Of a stretch of 64,000 bases of DNA, positions 8,077 to 16,750 are shown in pieces (within the stretch, counting starts at the first letter, position 1; the number at the start of each line of letters is the position of its first letter). The stretch lies in assembly GCA_965220835.1 (NCBI GenBank), contig OZ244842.1, positions 2,356,001-2,420,000 on the forward strand. The letters run 5' to 3'. The DNA is from Azophilus sp965220835. Lineage in GTDB: Bacteria > Pseudomonadota > Gammaproteobacteria > Pseudomonadales > Azotimanducaceae. The notes beneath the pieces were generated by a model. That model did not search any database and had not been told where the DNA came from. It saw nothing but the letters and a program-made list of their open reading frames with translations. The translations under genes were made by a program, and so were the position numbers.

Positions 8077-9535
8077 CCAAGTTCATCGAACGGCCGCAGA
8101 ACTCCTGTTGGATCATGGCGCCTAGGGTGTCTGCGTCCCGGCAGTTGGCCCAGGTGCGCTCACCGCCGTCCAGGCGCCCGGCAATGTGGGCCACTTCGGG
8201 GCCATCGGTGCCGTACATCACCGAGTAACCCTCAACGGTGGCCCGGCCGTTGTGGTCGGTGACCACCTCACGGGCCGGCAAGGCATCCACCTCCGCTTGG
8301 GGCTCCTCATGCCGGAAGGGTCGCGGGGGCGGCTCCGTGCAGTAGAGGCCAATGGCGTGCTTGGTGAGGTAGCCGCCATTGGCGGACACCAAGCCCTTCT
8401 TGCCTGGGGCACCGCGCAGCACTTCCACCATGCGGGCGATCGCGTGCATCACGTAGTTGTTGAGCGGCCCGCCGGCAAAGGTGAGGCCGCCGGTCACCGT
8501 GAGGGGCAGCTTGCCATTGGAGCCATTCGAGCCATTGGAGCCATGCAAGCCGATTTCCGCCGCCGCCACCTGAACCGCGATGGGAAAGCAGCTGTAGAGG
8601 TCCACGTGATCGAGCTCCGCGGGCTGCCAGCCAGCCCATTCAAGCGCTCGGCGGGCCGCCAGCCGGATGGCCGGGGAACTGTGCAGGTTGTCTCGGTTGG
8701 AGACCAGGTAGTGGTCGTGGGCATCTGCGCCAGCCCAAGGATAGACCCAGTTTTCGCGGGGAATGCCCAAGGCTCGGGCCTTGCGCTCCGAACAAAGGAG
8801 CAGCGCGGCGCCTTGGTCCACATTGCTGTTCGAATTCATGAACTTAGGGTAAGGGAATGAAACCGGCCGATTGGCCGCCGAGGGCGTGCGAATCTCATCG
8901 GCGGTCTTGGCGTCGCGCAGCCAAGCATGGGGGTTGCCCGCAGCCACCGCGGAAAAATCCGCCCACAGTTGCGATATGCGCTGCAAGTGGGCATCAACGC
9001 CTTCGCCAAGATGGTGCCGGCGGGCGGTCTCCATGATGGGGTACATGCGGATCGGCCGATCAATGCCCAGAGCCAGCTCCGCAGGATGCCCCATGGCCAC
9101 GTCTTTGCCGATGTGCAGATCGGGCGTGCCGTCGATGTTGCGCCAAACCGGCTTGGACCCGGCCCGGCGCAGCCTAGCCCGGCTGTGGCCGCACTCCGCT
9201 CCGGTGATGAGGATGGCCTCATGGACACCGGCTTGAATGTCGAGCACCGAACGGTTGACCACCGTTTGCACAAAGTTGCCGCCGTAAGGGGTGATGGCGG
9301 TCTCAGCGCCCGCATTGCCGAACGCTTCCGCGACGGCCTGGGCTGGATTTTGGTAGGGCCAGTAACCTCGAATGACCCGAATTGAGCCTGCCTCCGCCAA
9401 CAGGCGCGGGCAGCCGGCATCCGCCGCCGCCGCCCGGCTGGCTTCGATCATCAGTTCGATGGGCTCCTTTCCTTCATCGAGCCCTTGGGTTCGCTGGCTG
9501 ACCTGAGCGACTCCCACAAGCACCGGCGTTTCCAT
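8054..9535 (-). CDS. Thiolase-like protein (TLP1/acetyl-CoA acetyltransferase family) lacking the nucleophilic Cys
   Basis: 493 residues. The thiolase fold is evident from METPVLVGVAQVSQRTQG and from ITPYGGNFVQTVVNRSVLDI, where canonical thiolases carry N-N-x-C-x-S-G; no Cys is present there. The downstream segment SANGGYLTKHAIGLYCTEP corresponds to the C-terminal catalytic loop region. About 80 extra C-terminal residues resemble the additional domain of type 1 thiolase-like proteins. This family binds CoA but is not expected to condense acyl-CoAs by the normal mechanism. A (Gly-Ser-Asn)3 run occurs near residue 335, encoded by a 9-bp repeat. It is followed by RDD and hydrolase genes in an apparent operon. 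Confidence 0.85.
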   Translation of the reverse strand: METPVLVGVAQVSQRTQGLDEGKEPIELMIEASRAAAADAGCPRLLAEAGSIRVIRGYWPYQNPAQAVAEAFGNAGAETAITPYGGNFVQTVVNRSVLDIQAGVHEAILITGAECGHSRARLRRAGSKPVWRNIDGTPDLHIGKDVAMGHPAELALGIDRPIRMYPIMETARRHHLGEGVDAHLQRISQLWADFSAVAAGNPHAWLRDAKTADEIRTPSAANRPVSFPYPKFMNSNSNVDQGAALLLCSERKARALGIPRENWVYPWAGADAHDHYLVSNRDNLHSSPAIRLAARRALEWAGWQPAELDHVDLYSCFPIAVQVAAAEIGLHGSNGSNGSNGKLPLTVTGGLTFAGGPLNNYVMHAIARMVEVLRGAPGKKGLVSANGGYLTKHAIGLYCTEPPPRPFRHEEPQAEVDALPAREVVTDHNGRATVEGYSVMYGTDGPEVAHIAGRLDGGERTWANCRDADTLGAMIQQEFCGRSMNLDAGEARF

Positions 9536-9611
9536 GGCATCCCCAACACAAAGCTAATCTTGCAGCCAATGATAGCTCGCTCGGCGGCTCCATAGCAGAC
9601 CCAGCAGGGCC

Positions 9612-11009
9612 TTAATTGCGGCTGGCGTAGCGTACGTCCGCCACCTGAAACCGAAGCCCGTCAGCATCTTGCATGAGGCGCAGCAAAGCGGTTGCGTCAC
9701 CGCGCAGAGGAATGTGGCTGGCGTCGGCGCGAGGCTGGTTCCATGTGGGGTCAACCGCATGCCAGGTGCCACCCAAGGCCACTTCATTCCAAGCGTGGAA
9801 AGCCAGGCCCGGCTCGCGGTCTCCCGAGTACGCCAAGCCCACCACCGTTCGAGCGGGCCAGCCCAAAGCCCGCGCCAACGTGGTGAGCAAGTCCGCGTAC
9901 TCAGTGCAGTCGCCGGTTCGGCCGTCGATGGTCTCAAGGACGCTGGTTGGCGGCGCATCAGGCCGGTAGTCCACATAGGCGTGGACGAAGGCCACCAAGG
10001 CGGCCAGCCGGTCCTCGTCGGTCTCAGCGGATGCCACTGCCCGGTTGGCTAGGCGCGCGACCTGTTCATGATGGACGGGAAAACGCAACGTCTCGCCAAG
10101 GAATGCGGCCGTGTCGACCGCAGCCACGGGATTGGATTCGAGTTCCAGCCGCCAACCGCCAAGGCCCCGGCGCGCCTGGGGCCAGATGGCATCCAGCGCT
10201 TGCGCATCCTCGGCAACCAGCACCAAACGCTCAATGTCGCCATGGTTGGGCAGGTGCCGATCCAAGGCAACCCGATGGTTGGTCAAGTGCAGCGGCGGGC
10301 GCACCTTGAGGGCCTGGGCCTGGGTTGTGCGCTGCAGGGAGAACAGGCCCGACATGGAGAACGCCACTGGCACGTAACGGCTGTCGAGTTGAATCTCCGT
10401 CGCCTGCAACGGCGCGGGGCTTGAGAAGCGATAGCCGACTTCGTTTCTCTCCAAGATCCTGAAGGGCTTGTTGACCAGCTTGGCTTCGTTGAAGTCCAGG
10501 CTCTTGACCCGGAAACGAGCACCGCTTGGAGGCTGTTCAGCGGCCAGCCAGGTTTCCAGCGCCAAGTAGTCGTCCAGCGAAAAACGCCAGTCGATGGAGC
10601 GCTCCTGAACCACATCCCCGCGCCTGAATCTCGCTCGTCCGCCATCGGCGGACCACTCCAAAACAACGCCTTCGGTGGCCGAGCCGGACCCGTCACTCCA
10701 ATGTTCAGCACGGGTCAAGCGATAGGGCGGCAGCGGATCGAAGGTCAGGGATTCGCTGACGCTCACCGGCATCCCGTTTTCGAGGGAGAAGAGCATGAAA
10801 GACTGAAACCGCCAGGCACCGCGCAAATCGCGCCCCGCCTCAGTAGCGAGGTAGCCCACCGGGGTGGCGCCCATGCTGAGTTGGTACCAATGCGCACCGG
10901 AGAGGGCATCGGCCCGCTGCACCGCCGCAGGACGGGCTACCTCAAGCCATCGGGCCAAGGCAAGGATCAGCGCCAGAGCCAAAACGCCGGCTGAAAGACG
11001 CAACAGCAC
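9612..11009 (-). CDS. Membrane-anchored transglutaminase-like protein
   Basis: 465 residues. One N-terminal membrane segment (LSAGVLALALILALARWLE) is followed by a ~270-residue all-beta-type region and a C-terminal transglutaminase-like core. The catalytic triad is visible: Cys in RTGDCTEYADLL, His in AFHAWNEVAL and Asp in HAVDPTWNQP. Bacterial members are often papain-like proteases or amidases in the periplasm. Start is GTG at 11007-11009. The next gene begins 76 bp downstream on the same strand, so this may head the four-gene minus-strand operon. Confidence 0.85.
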   Translation of the reverse strand: MLLRLSAGVLALALILALARWLEVARPAAVQRADALSGAHWYQLSMGATPVGYLATEAGRDLRGAWRFQSFMLFSLENGMPVSVSESLTFDPLPPYRLTRAEHWSDGSGSATEGVVLEWSADGGRARFRRGDVVQERSIDWRFSLDDYLALETWLAAEQPPSGARFRVKSLDFNEAKLVNKPFRILERNEVGYRFSSPAPLQATEIQLDSRYVPVAFSMSGLFSLQRTTQAQALKVRPPLHLTNHRVALDRHLPNHGDIERLVLVAEDAQALDAIWPQARRGLGGWRLELESNPVAAVDTAAFLGETLRFPVHHEQVARLANRAVASAETDEDRLAALVAFVHAYVDYRPDAPPTSVLETIDGRTGDCTEYADLLTTLARALGWPARTVVGLAYSGDREPGLAFHAWNEVALGGTWHAVDPTWNQPRADASHIPLRGDATALLRLMQDADGLRFQVADVRYASRN

Positions 11010-11303
11010 GGCCAGACCTCAGCGATCCCCGCGGATGCCCATCGAGGCCGGGACGCCCTCGCTCCGAGGAACGCGGCGCACCGCCATTGGCCGGGGCATG
11101 TTAAGCGCCATGTAAACCCGGTGAAAACAAGGGGCTGAAAAAAGTGCCACGCGAGACGCCTGCGGCAAGCAAGTGCTCAGTTTCCACAACCTCAAGGATG
11201 CTGTCCACCTAAACGCTTGTGCCCAGCGCCTCTCCATTGGCGGTTGGTCTCGTGGGCGGTCAGCCACCTTGGGCCCGCAGGAGCCCACCATAAACCTTGT
11301 GGG

Positions 11304-11574
11304 CTGTCCCACAAATTGGTGGGACCACTCGTGGCCCCGGTGGCCCCGAACGCTCCGGCACTGTCGGCCGCGTTGCTCCTCGGCGCCCTCAGCCAAGGAG
11401 CCCGAGGGGCCTGCCACACCGCGTCGTTGCCCTTTCCGGCAACGCAAAGGCCTTTCTGGCAGCGGAAGCCCTGTCCGGTAACGGGAAGGCCTTTCCGGTA
11501 AAGGAAACGCCCTTGCACGGAACCCAAATTGGCCTAGCGGCTAAAACCCCCTTAACTGCGGGACAGCACACTAG
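11304..11574. mobile_element. MITE-like element, copy A (long form)
   Basis: The left end CTGTCCCACAAAT and the right end TGCGGGACAGCACACTAG form imperfect terminal inverted repeats. Internal blocks (ACTCGTGGCCC, GCGTTGCTCCTC, GGGGCCTGCCACAC, GGCCTAGCGGCTAAAACC) recur in the same order in the shorter copy at 34749-34911. Copy A is longer mainly because of four ~20-bp tandem units at 11431-11509. It contains no credible gene. It fills the middle of the 611-bp gap between the transglutaminase-like gene and glnS; the left part of that gap (11010-11303) shows nothing recognisable. Confidence 0.7.
11431..11509 (+). repeat. Four ~20-bp tandem units inside MITE copy A
   Basis: The units are CCTTTCCGGCAACGCAAAGG, CCTTTCTGGCAGCGGAAGC, CCTGTCCGGTAACGGGAAGG and CCTTTCCGGTAAAGGAAACG. 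The short copy at 34749-34911 has a single CCTTTCCGG at the equivalent place, so this is an expansion within one copy. Confidence 0.75.
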
Positions 11575-11620
11575 CACATTGCAATAGAATGTCGGTTTGC
11601 AGCAGAGCGCCCAGTCCACC

Positions 11621-13273
11621 ATGGCTGAAACCCCGACCGACTTCATTCGACAACGCATAGACCGGGACATCGCCAATCCCGAAGGGTCCAAGGATGTCAT
11701 CACCCGGTTTCCTCCGGAGCCGAACGGCTATTTGCACATCGGCCACGCCAAAAGCATCTGCGTGAACTTCGGCATCGCCGAGGAGTATGGCGGCCACGCC
11801 TACCTGCGCTTTGACGACACCAACCCGCTGGCCGAGAACAAGGAGTATGTCGAAGCAATTGAACGGGACGTGGCTTGGCTGGGTTTCGACGTCGCCGGCC
11901 GCGTGACCTTCGCTTCAGACTACTTCGAGGTGCTCTACGACAGCGCCGTGGAGTTGATTCACAAGGGCAAGGCGTTCGTTTGCAGCCTCTCCCAAACGGA
12001 GATTCGCGCCACCCGCGGCACGTTGACCGAGCCCGGCACCAACAGCCCGTACCGAAATCGCCCGGTCGATGAAAGCCTAGACCTGTTCGCCCGCATGCGG
12101 GCCGGCGAATTCCCTGACGGCGCCCACGTGCTGCGCGCCCGAATCGACATGGCCTCGCCCAATCTGAACATGCGCGATCCGGTGCTGTACCGCATCCGCC
12201 ACGCCGCCCACCATAATGTCGGCGAGGCTTGGGTGATCTACCCGACCTACGACTTCACGCACTGCATCTGCGACGCCTTGGAGAACATCACCCATTCCCT
12301 GTGCACGCTGGAATTCGAAGACCACCGGCCACTCTACGACTGGGTGTTGGACAACTTGAGCCTGAACGCCCGCCCGCGGCAAATCGAGTTTTCCCGGCTG
12401 GAGCTTGAGCACACCCTGATGAGCAAGCGGCAGCTGCAGCGGCTGGTGGCCGAGGGCGTGGTGGAAGGCTGGGACGATCCGCGGCTGCCGACCTTGGCCG
12501 GCATGCGCCGCCGCGGCGTCACCCCGGGCGCGATCAGGGACTTCTGCCGCCGCGCCGGCGTCACCAAGCAGAAGAACCAACTGGAGATCGAGCTGCTGGA
12601 GTTCTGCATTCGCCGCGACCTCGAAGACTCAGCGCCCCGAGCCTTGGCGGTGGTCAAGCCACTCAAAGTGCGGCTGACCAACTACCCCGATTCCGGGGAG
12701 ACGTTAGCGGCCCCTTGGCATCAGCGCCGGCCCGAGATGGGCACGCGCCAGCTGCCCTTCGGCCCGGAACTGTACATTGACCGGGACGATTTCGCGTTTT
12801 CGCCCCCTCCGAAGTGGAAGCGGCTCTCGCCGGGCGCCCACGTGCGCCTGCGCTACGCCTACATCATCCGTTGCGACGAGGTGGTCACTGGCGCGGATGG
12901 CGAAGTGTCGGAACTGCTGTGCACCTATCTGCCCGATTCGAAAAGCGGCAGCGACACCAGCGGCGTGAAGCCCGCCGGCGTGATCCACTGGGTGGCCGCC
13001 GCAACGGCCGAGCCCGCGCAATTGCGCCTTTACGACCGCCTGTTCAAGGTGCGCAATCCGAACGGGGACTCGTTGATGGATGACCTCAATCCAGCTTCCT
13101 TGGTGACCGCGTCCGGATTCCTCGAGCCCGCCGCCGCAGCGAGTGACCAAACCCACTTTCAGTTCGAGCGCGTTGGCTACTTCCACCGGGACCCCGAACT
13201 GCCGAGCAACTTCAACCGAATAACGACGCTGAGGGACTCTTGGCGCCCCACGCCGGCTGCTCAAGGCGGCTGA
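11621..13273 (+). CDS. glnS: Glutaminyl-tRNA synthetase
   Basis: 550 residues, the expected length. It is a class I aminoacyl-tRNA synthetase that charges tRNA-Gln with glutamine in the cytoplasm. The HIGH motif is in FPPEPNGYLHIGHAKSI and the KMSKS-equivalent is LEHTLMSKRQLQRLV. The C-terminal anticodon-binding barrels contain VTGADGEVSELLCTYLPDSK. The sequence follows E. coli GlnS closely along its length. ATG at 11621 (MAETPTDFIRQRIDRD) fits the family N-terminus; an in-frame start at 11597 is less likely. The MITE right end lies 46 bp upstream. Confidence 0.97.
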   Translation: MAETPTDFIRQRIDRDIANPEGSKDVITRFPPEPNGYLHIGHAKSICVNFGIAEEYGGHAYLRFDDTNPLAENKEYVEAIERDVAWLGFDVAGRVTFASDYFEVLYDSAVELIHKGKAFVCSLSQTEIRATRGTLTEPGTNSPYRNRPVDESLDLFARMRAGEFPDGAHVLRARIDMASPNLNMRDPVLYRIRHAAHHNVGEAWVIYPTYDFTHCICDALENITHSLCTLEFEDHRPLYDWVLDNLSLNARPRQIEFSRLELEHTLMSKRQLQRLVAEGVVEGWDDPRLPTLAGMRRRGVTPGAIRDFCRRAGVTKQKNQLEIELLEFCIRRDLEDSAPRALAVVKPLKVRLTNYPDSGETLAAPWHQRRPEMGTRQLPFGPELYIDRDDFAFSPPPKWKRLSPGAHVRLRYAYIIRCDEVVTGADGEVSELLCTYLPDSKSGSDTSGVKPAGVIHWVAAATAEPAQLRLYDRLFKVRNPNGDSLMDDLNPASLVTASGFLEPAAAASDQTHFQFERVGYFHRDPELPSNFNRITTLRDSWRPTPAAQGG

Positions 13274-13333
13274 CCGGTCTTTCGTGCAAGTTTCCACCCT
13301 GGCGGCTGGGGCACGGACGCGCAGTAAACAAAA

Positions 13334-13611
13334 GGCTAACTGGGAGAGAACCGGTGTGCGGTGCGTGCATCCGGCTTGCTGAATGGCGCTGTTAAGGCTC
13401 GTGCCCGCGCTCTTCGTCGCGGTAAGCGCCGCCGCCTGGTGCGCCATTCGGCAAGCCGAAGGCTAACTGGGAGAGAACCGGTGTGCGGTGCGTGCATCCG
13501 GCTTGCTGAATGGCGCTGTTAAGGCTCGTGCCTGCGCTCTTCGTCGCGGCAAGCGCCTCCGCCTGGTGCGCCATTCGGCAAGCCGGATGCACGCACCGCA
13601 CACCGGTTCTC
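13334..13611. repeat. 127-bp tandem duplication carrying a 44-bp inverted repeat
   Basis: A unit starting GGCTAACTGGGAGAGAACCG at 13334 is repeated at 13461 (period 127 bp) with few changes. Within the second unit the arms 13473-13516 and 13568-13611 are reverse complements over 44 bp with one mismatch (a G.T pair in RNA), around a 51-nt centre. In the first unit the right arm is cut short where the second unit begins. No convincing protein is encoded. It lies in the 553-bp region between glnS and the lytic transglycosylase. Confidence 0.85.
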
Positions 13612-13649
13612 GGAGCCGGATCGGAGGAACGACTTCCCTCACAGGGGTG

Positions 13650-13830
13650 CCCCCCCTCGCGAAGCGAGGGGCACTCGCGAAGCGAGGGACCCTCGCCTGC
13701 TCCCCGGCTGAGGGCTCTCTTGTGCGAGGGGCAGGCCCCTCGCGAAGCGAGGGGCACTCGCACGCTTCCCGGCTGAAGGCTCTCTTGTGCGAGGGGCAGG
13801 CCCCTCGCGCTCCCCGGCTGAGGGCTCTAG
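13650..13830. repeat. G+C-rich repeat block abutting the lytic transglycosylase stop
   Basis: CCCGGCTGAGGGCTCT (or a one-base variant) occurs at about 13703, 13768 and 13813, joined by GTGCGAGGGGCAGGCCCCTC and CCTCGCGAAGCGAGG hairpin motifs, both self-complementary. The last copy contains the TAG stop (complement at 13827-13829) of the lytic transglycosylase, so the array appears to have grown from the gene's 3' end. Confidence 0.75.
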
Positions 13831-14459
13831 ATCCGGTCGAGTTTTGAGAGGTGGCGTTCGATTCGGGAGACGTAGCGGGCACCGGCCGGGCGCTGCCAGG
13901 CATTGAAGCCCACGTTGTAGCTGGCCAAGGCGCACTCCAAGCCGCCACAGCGCTCCACAAAGTGGGCCAGCACTTGCGCGCCGCAGTAGATGTTTTGCTC
14001 CGGATCGTGCAGGTCGCGCACGCCGCAGAACTGCGCCCAGTAGTGGGGCTTGACCTGCGCCGGGCCGATGGCGCCCGCCGAGGAGCGGGCCTGCTTGCGG
14101 AAGGAACTCTCCGTGAACACCAGGCTGGCAATCAACTCCGGTGCCAGTTGTTGGCGGTCTGCGGCTTCCAGTATCCAACCGGCGAACTCTTGCGCGCGAT
14201 CAAGGTTGATGCCAAAGGCCTCATGCACGCGCCAACCGAACGCTTCCGTGCGCTCCTCCCAAGTCTCGCTGGCGTGAGTGGGCTTGGCGATGGGCACCGC
14301 TTTGAGTTGCCCCATCCTCACATCAAAGACGACCAACGCAGCCGACAAGGCCAAGCAGCCAACCAAGGCCGTCAACCGTCGCTGCTTCCGGTCAAAGCGC
14401 TCGCCAAGGCATCGAATGGATGCGGCAAAAGCGCGACATCGCCCCAGAACAATGGACAT
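13827..14459 (-). CDS. Membrane-anchored lytic transglycosylase (SLT domain)
   Basis: About 210 residues. One transmembrane helix (LTALVGCLALSAALVVFDV) precedes a Slt-type catalytic domain: LIASLVFTESSFRKQARSSA with the catalytic Glu, GAIGPAQVKPHYW and CALASYNVGFNAW. It cleaves peptidoglycan between MurNAc and GlcNAc to form anhydro ends. ATG at 14459 was chosen; a TTG at 14522 would add 21 residues. The gene stands alone on the minus strand, with a repeat block at its 3' end. Confidence 0.87.
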   Translation of the reverse strand: MSIVLGRCRAFAASIRCLGERFDRKQRRLTALVGCLALSAALVVFDVRMGQLKAVPIAKPTHASETWEERTEAFGWRVHEAFGINLDRAQEFAGWILEAADRQQLAPELIASLVFTESSFRKQARSSAGAIGPAQVKPHYWAQFCGVRDLHDPEQNIYCGAQVLAHFVERCGGLECALASYNVGFNAWQRPAGARYVSRIERHLSKLDRI

Positions 14460-14585
14460 GGATACAAGGTTCCAAACAAGTGGGGCGCGAATTCTACATA
14501 AAAATCCGAAAAAGTGAAGCAATATGAATTAATGGGACGAAATATGAAGCAAAAATGAAGAACGGACTTAAGGCCCGCCGGGGGC

Positions 14586-15593
14586 TTAAGCCGCCGTCAA
14601 TTCTGCGATGAGCCGCCGCTGCTCGTCCTCCGGAATGCCCCCGTATGCGGCGGCAGTGCGATCCACCAAGTCGCCGTAGCGGGCCTTGATCTGCCCCGGG
14701 ATGGCGGCGGGCTCGCCGCTCACTGCAAAGGCGCCGAGCATGTCATCGGTGATCAAGCCACCCATCTCCACCCAGCGCCCCTGCTTGGACATGCGGTTCA
14801 GTTCCGGCTGCAAGTCGCCGGCGCCGATGCTGTCCAGCACGGGCTTGTAGGCCGGCGTTGAGCCGTAGAAGGCAATCTGCTGCCGGGTAGCTGCCTCGGC
14901 CTTGGCGAATTCCTCCTCATTGTTGCCGGTCACCACAAACACCGGATAGCTGATCTCAAAGTCCGCGCGCTGCTTGCCCGCCTTGGCGAAGCCCCGCTCC
15001 AAGGCCGGCAACGTGGTTTCCCGTAGGTAGCGTTCGGTCGTGAACGCATGAACGATCACTCCATCGGCCACCTCGCCGGCCACTTCCGTCATGCGCGGCC
15101 CCACCGCGGCAAGAAACACCTTCGGCGGGCCGTACTCATTGTTGGTGGGGGTGAAGAAGGGCGTCATCAGCGTATGCTGGTAAAAGCGCCCGGCGAACTG
15201 CAGCGGCTCGCCTTCGTGCCAATTGGCCCAAATGGCCCGCATGGCCAAGATGAACTCCCGCATCCGCGCCGCCGGATTCGACCACGGCATGCTGAAGCGC
15301 TTGGTGATGTGGGCGCGAATCTGCGAACCGATGCCCAGCACGAAACGCCCCTTGGAGGCAGCATTCAGATCGTGGCCAATGTTGGCCAAGGTCATCGGTG
15401 AGCGGCCAAAGGCGACCGCAATTGACGTCATCAACTCCACGCGCTCGGTGTGTTGTGCGGCAATGGCCAGCGGGAAAAACGGGTCGTGGGCGGTTTCCGC
15501 CGTCATCAGGCCTGAATAGCCAAGTTCCTCCAGCGCCCGCGCTTGTTCACCCACCTTGTCCAAATCCCAACCAATTCCACCATCTACTTTCAC
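14586..15593 (-). CDS. LLM-class (luciferase-like) flavin/F420 oxidoreductase
   Basis: About 335 residues, a luciferase-like TIM barrel. Typical segments are LEELGYSGLMTAETAHDPFF, ELMTSIAVAFGRSPMTLA and KGRFVLGIGSQIRAHITKRF. It resembles the TIGR03617 group of predicted F420-dependent enzymes. GTG at 15593 is favoured because CGGGAG lies six bases upstream and the protein then begins MKVDGGIGWDL, as usual for the family; an ATG at 15626 is the alternative. Whether the organism makes F420 cannot be told here. Divergent from argC. Confidence 0.85.
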   Translation of the reverse strand: MKVDGGIGWDLDKVGEQARALEELGYSGLMTAETAHDPFFPLAIAAQHTERVELMTSIAVAFGRSPMTLANIGHDLNAASKGRFVLGIGSQIRAHITKRFSMPWSNPAARMREFILAMRAIWANWHEGEPLQFAGRFYQHTLMTPFFTPTNNEYGPPKVFLAAVGPRMTEVAGEVADGVIVHAFTTERYLRETTLPALERGFAKAGKQRADFEISYPVFVVTGNNEEEFAKAEAATRQQIAFYGSTPAYKPVLDSIGAGDLQPELNRMSKQGRWVEMGGLITDDMLGAFAVSGEPAAIPGQIKARYGDLVDRTAAAYGGIPEDEQRRLIAELTAA

Positions 15594-15692
15594 TTCAATC
15601 TCCCGTTCAGTGTGTCGTGCAGCCATCGCCGCGGCGGCGAATTGTTCCAGCTTGGGAGAAGGGAAGCAACGGCGCGGCCTGCGGCCGCGTTG

Positions 15693-15714
15693 GAGTTTCG
15701 CTGGCGCGAAACTC
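15693..15714. promoter_or_regulatory. Hairpin in the argC upstream region
   Basis: GAGTTTCGC (15693-15701) and GCGAAACTC (15706-15714) are perfect 9-bp arms around TGGC, followed by TGCGCG. The arm sequence equals the end of the dispersed 61-bp repeat found at 28455 and 44481. It lies about 90 bp before the argC start; function unknown. Confidence 0.45.
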
Positions 15715-15802
15715 TGCGCGGGGGTCGGTGGCTGGTTCGTCGTGCCTGCGGCTATTTTGTGGGCGGTACAATAGAATGGCGTGTTTAAGGAGAGTTATCG
15801 CA

Positions 15803-16750
15803 TTGGCGGCAAGGGTTTTCATTGACGGCCAGGCTGGCACGACCGGCATTGAGATTTTTCAGCGGCTGCGCCAGCGGCGTGACATTGAGCTGCTGTCGGT
15901 GGATGAGGCGCAGCGCAAGGACCCAAAGGCGCGCGCTCGCCTGTTCGACCGAGCGGACATCGCCGTTCTTTGCTTGCCGGACGAGGCCGCCCGGGAGGCC
16001 GTGGCCCTGGCTGAGGGGCGCTGCCGCTTACTCGACGCCAGCACCGCCCACCGCACCGCAGACGGGTGGACCTACGGATTGCCGGAGCTGACACCCAACC
16101 AAGCCGACGCCATCGCTGGGGCCGATCGGGTCAGCAATCCGGGCTGCTATCCGCAAGGCTTCATTTTGTGCATTCGCCCGCTGATTGACGCCGGCCTGCT
16201 TTCGCCCGAGGCAAACCTGTCACTGCACGCGCTGTCCGGCTACTCCGGGGGCGGCCGCAAGATGATTGAAGCCTACGAGGCGGCAGACCTAGAGCAACGG
16301 GAGAAGTGGGGCACCCGCCCCTACGCCCTCAGCCTTGGCCACAAGCACCTGCCGGAGATGCAGCGCTACTCCGGTTTGTCCGCCCCCCCGCTGTTCACGC
16401 CCACCGTGGGCACCTTTCGCCAAGGCATGGTCACCTTGGTGCCCCTGTTTGGCGACCAGCTCGAAGGCGACGCCCAAGCTGCGGACGTGGTCGATGCCTT
16501 GGCCCGCGCCTACCGGGACAGCCCCTTCGTGACGGTGTCGCCTCACGGCGATTGCCACGGCTTGGATGGCGGTTACTTGAGCCCTGGCGGCTGCAACGGC
16601 ACCAACCGCATGGAGATCAGCCTGTTTGGCAACGAGCGGCAACTGCTGCTCGCCGCCCGCTATGACAATCTCGGCAAGGGCGCTTCCGGGGCCGCTGTGC
16701 AAAACCTCAACCTGATGCTCGGCTGCGAAGCAACCCGGGGCCTGGCGTGA
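15803..16750 (+). CDS. argC: N-acetyl-gamma-glutamyl-phosphate reductase (ArgC type 2)
   Basis: 315 residues, the length of the short type 2 ArgC. It reduces N-acetylglutamyl phosphate with NADPH in arginine synthesis. The N-terminal nucleotide-binding segment is ARVFIDGQAGTTGIEIFQRL, and the active-site Cys is in RVSNPGCYPQGFI. TTG at 15803 is the likely start: AAGGAG lies ten bases upstream and the protein then begins at the conserved VFIDGQAGTTG. The frame is open far upstream but that part is not conserved. A candidate -10 TACAAT is at 15767-15772. Confidence 0.93.
   Translation: MAARVFIDGQAGTTGIEIFQRLRQRRDIELLSVDEAQRKDPKARARLFDRADIAVLCLPDEAAREAVALAEGRCRLLDASTAHRTADGWTYGLPELTPNQADAIAGADRVSNPGCYPQGFILCIRPLIDAGLLSPEANLSLHALSGYSGGGRKMIEAYEAADLEQREKWGTRPYALSLGHKHLPEMQRYSGLSAPPLFTPTVGTFRQGMVTLVPLFGDQLEGDAQAADVVDALARAYRDSPFVTVSPHGDCHGLDGGYLSPGGCNGTNRMEISLFGNERQLLLAARYDNLGKGASGAAVQNLNLMLGCEATRGLA

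Noticed and set aside
8510..8545. GSNGSNGSNG run as a possible fusion linker between two genes
   Set aside because: The thiolase fold continues on both sides in the expected order, so it is a loop expansion and not a fusion point.
11019..11447. 142-codon minus-strand frame across MITE copy A
   Set aside because: It covers an element with inverted ends and tandem repeats and shows no protein-like composition.
13463..14178. Several open frames through the repeat block after glnS
   Set aside because: They translate tandem repeats (SAGE-type, PSLREG-type peptides) and continue as shadows of the lytic transglycosylase.
15398..15802. 135-codon N-terminal extension of ArgC
   Set aside because: It overlaps the divergent LLM gene and its upstream region, has no conserved sequence, and a Shine-Dalgarno precedes the TTG at 15803.
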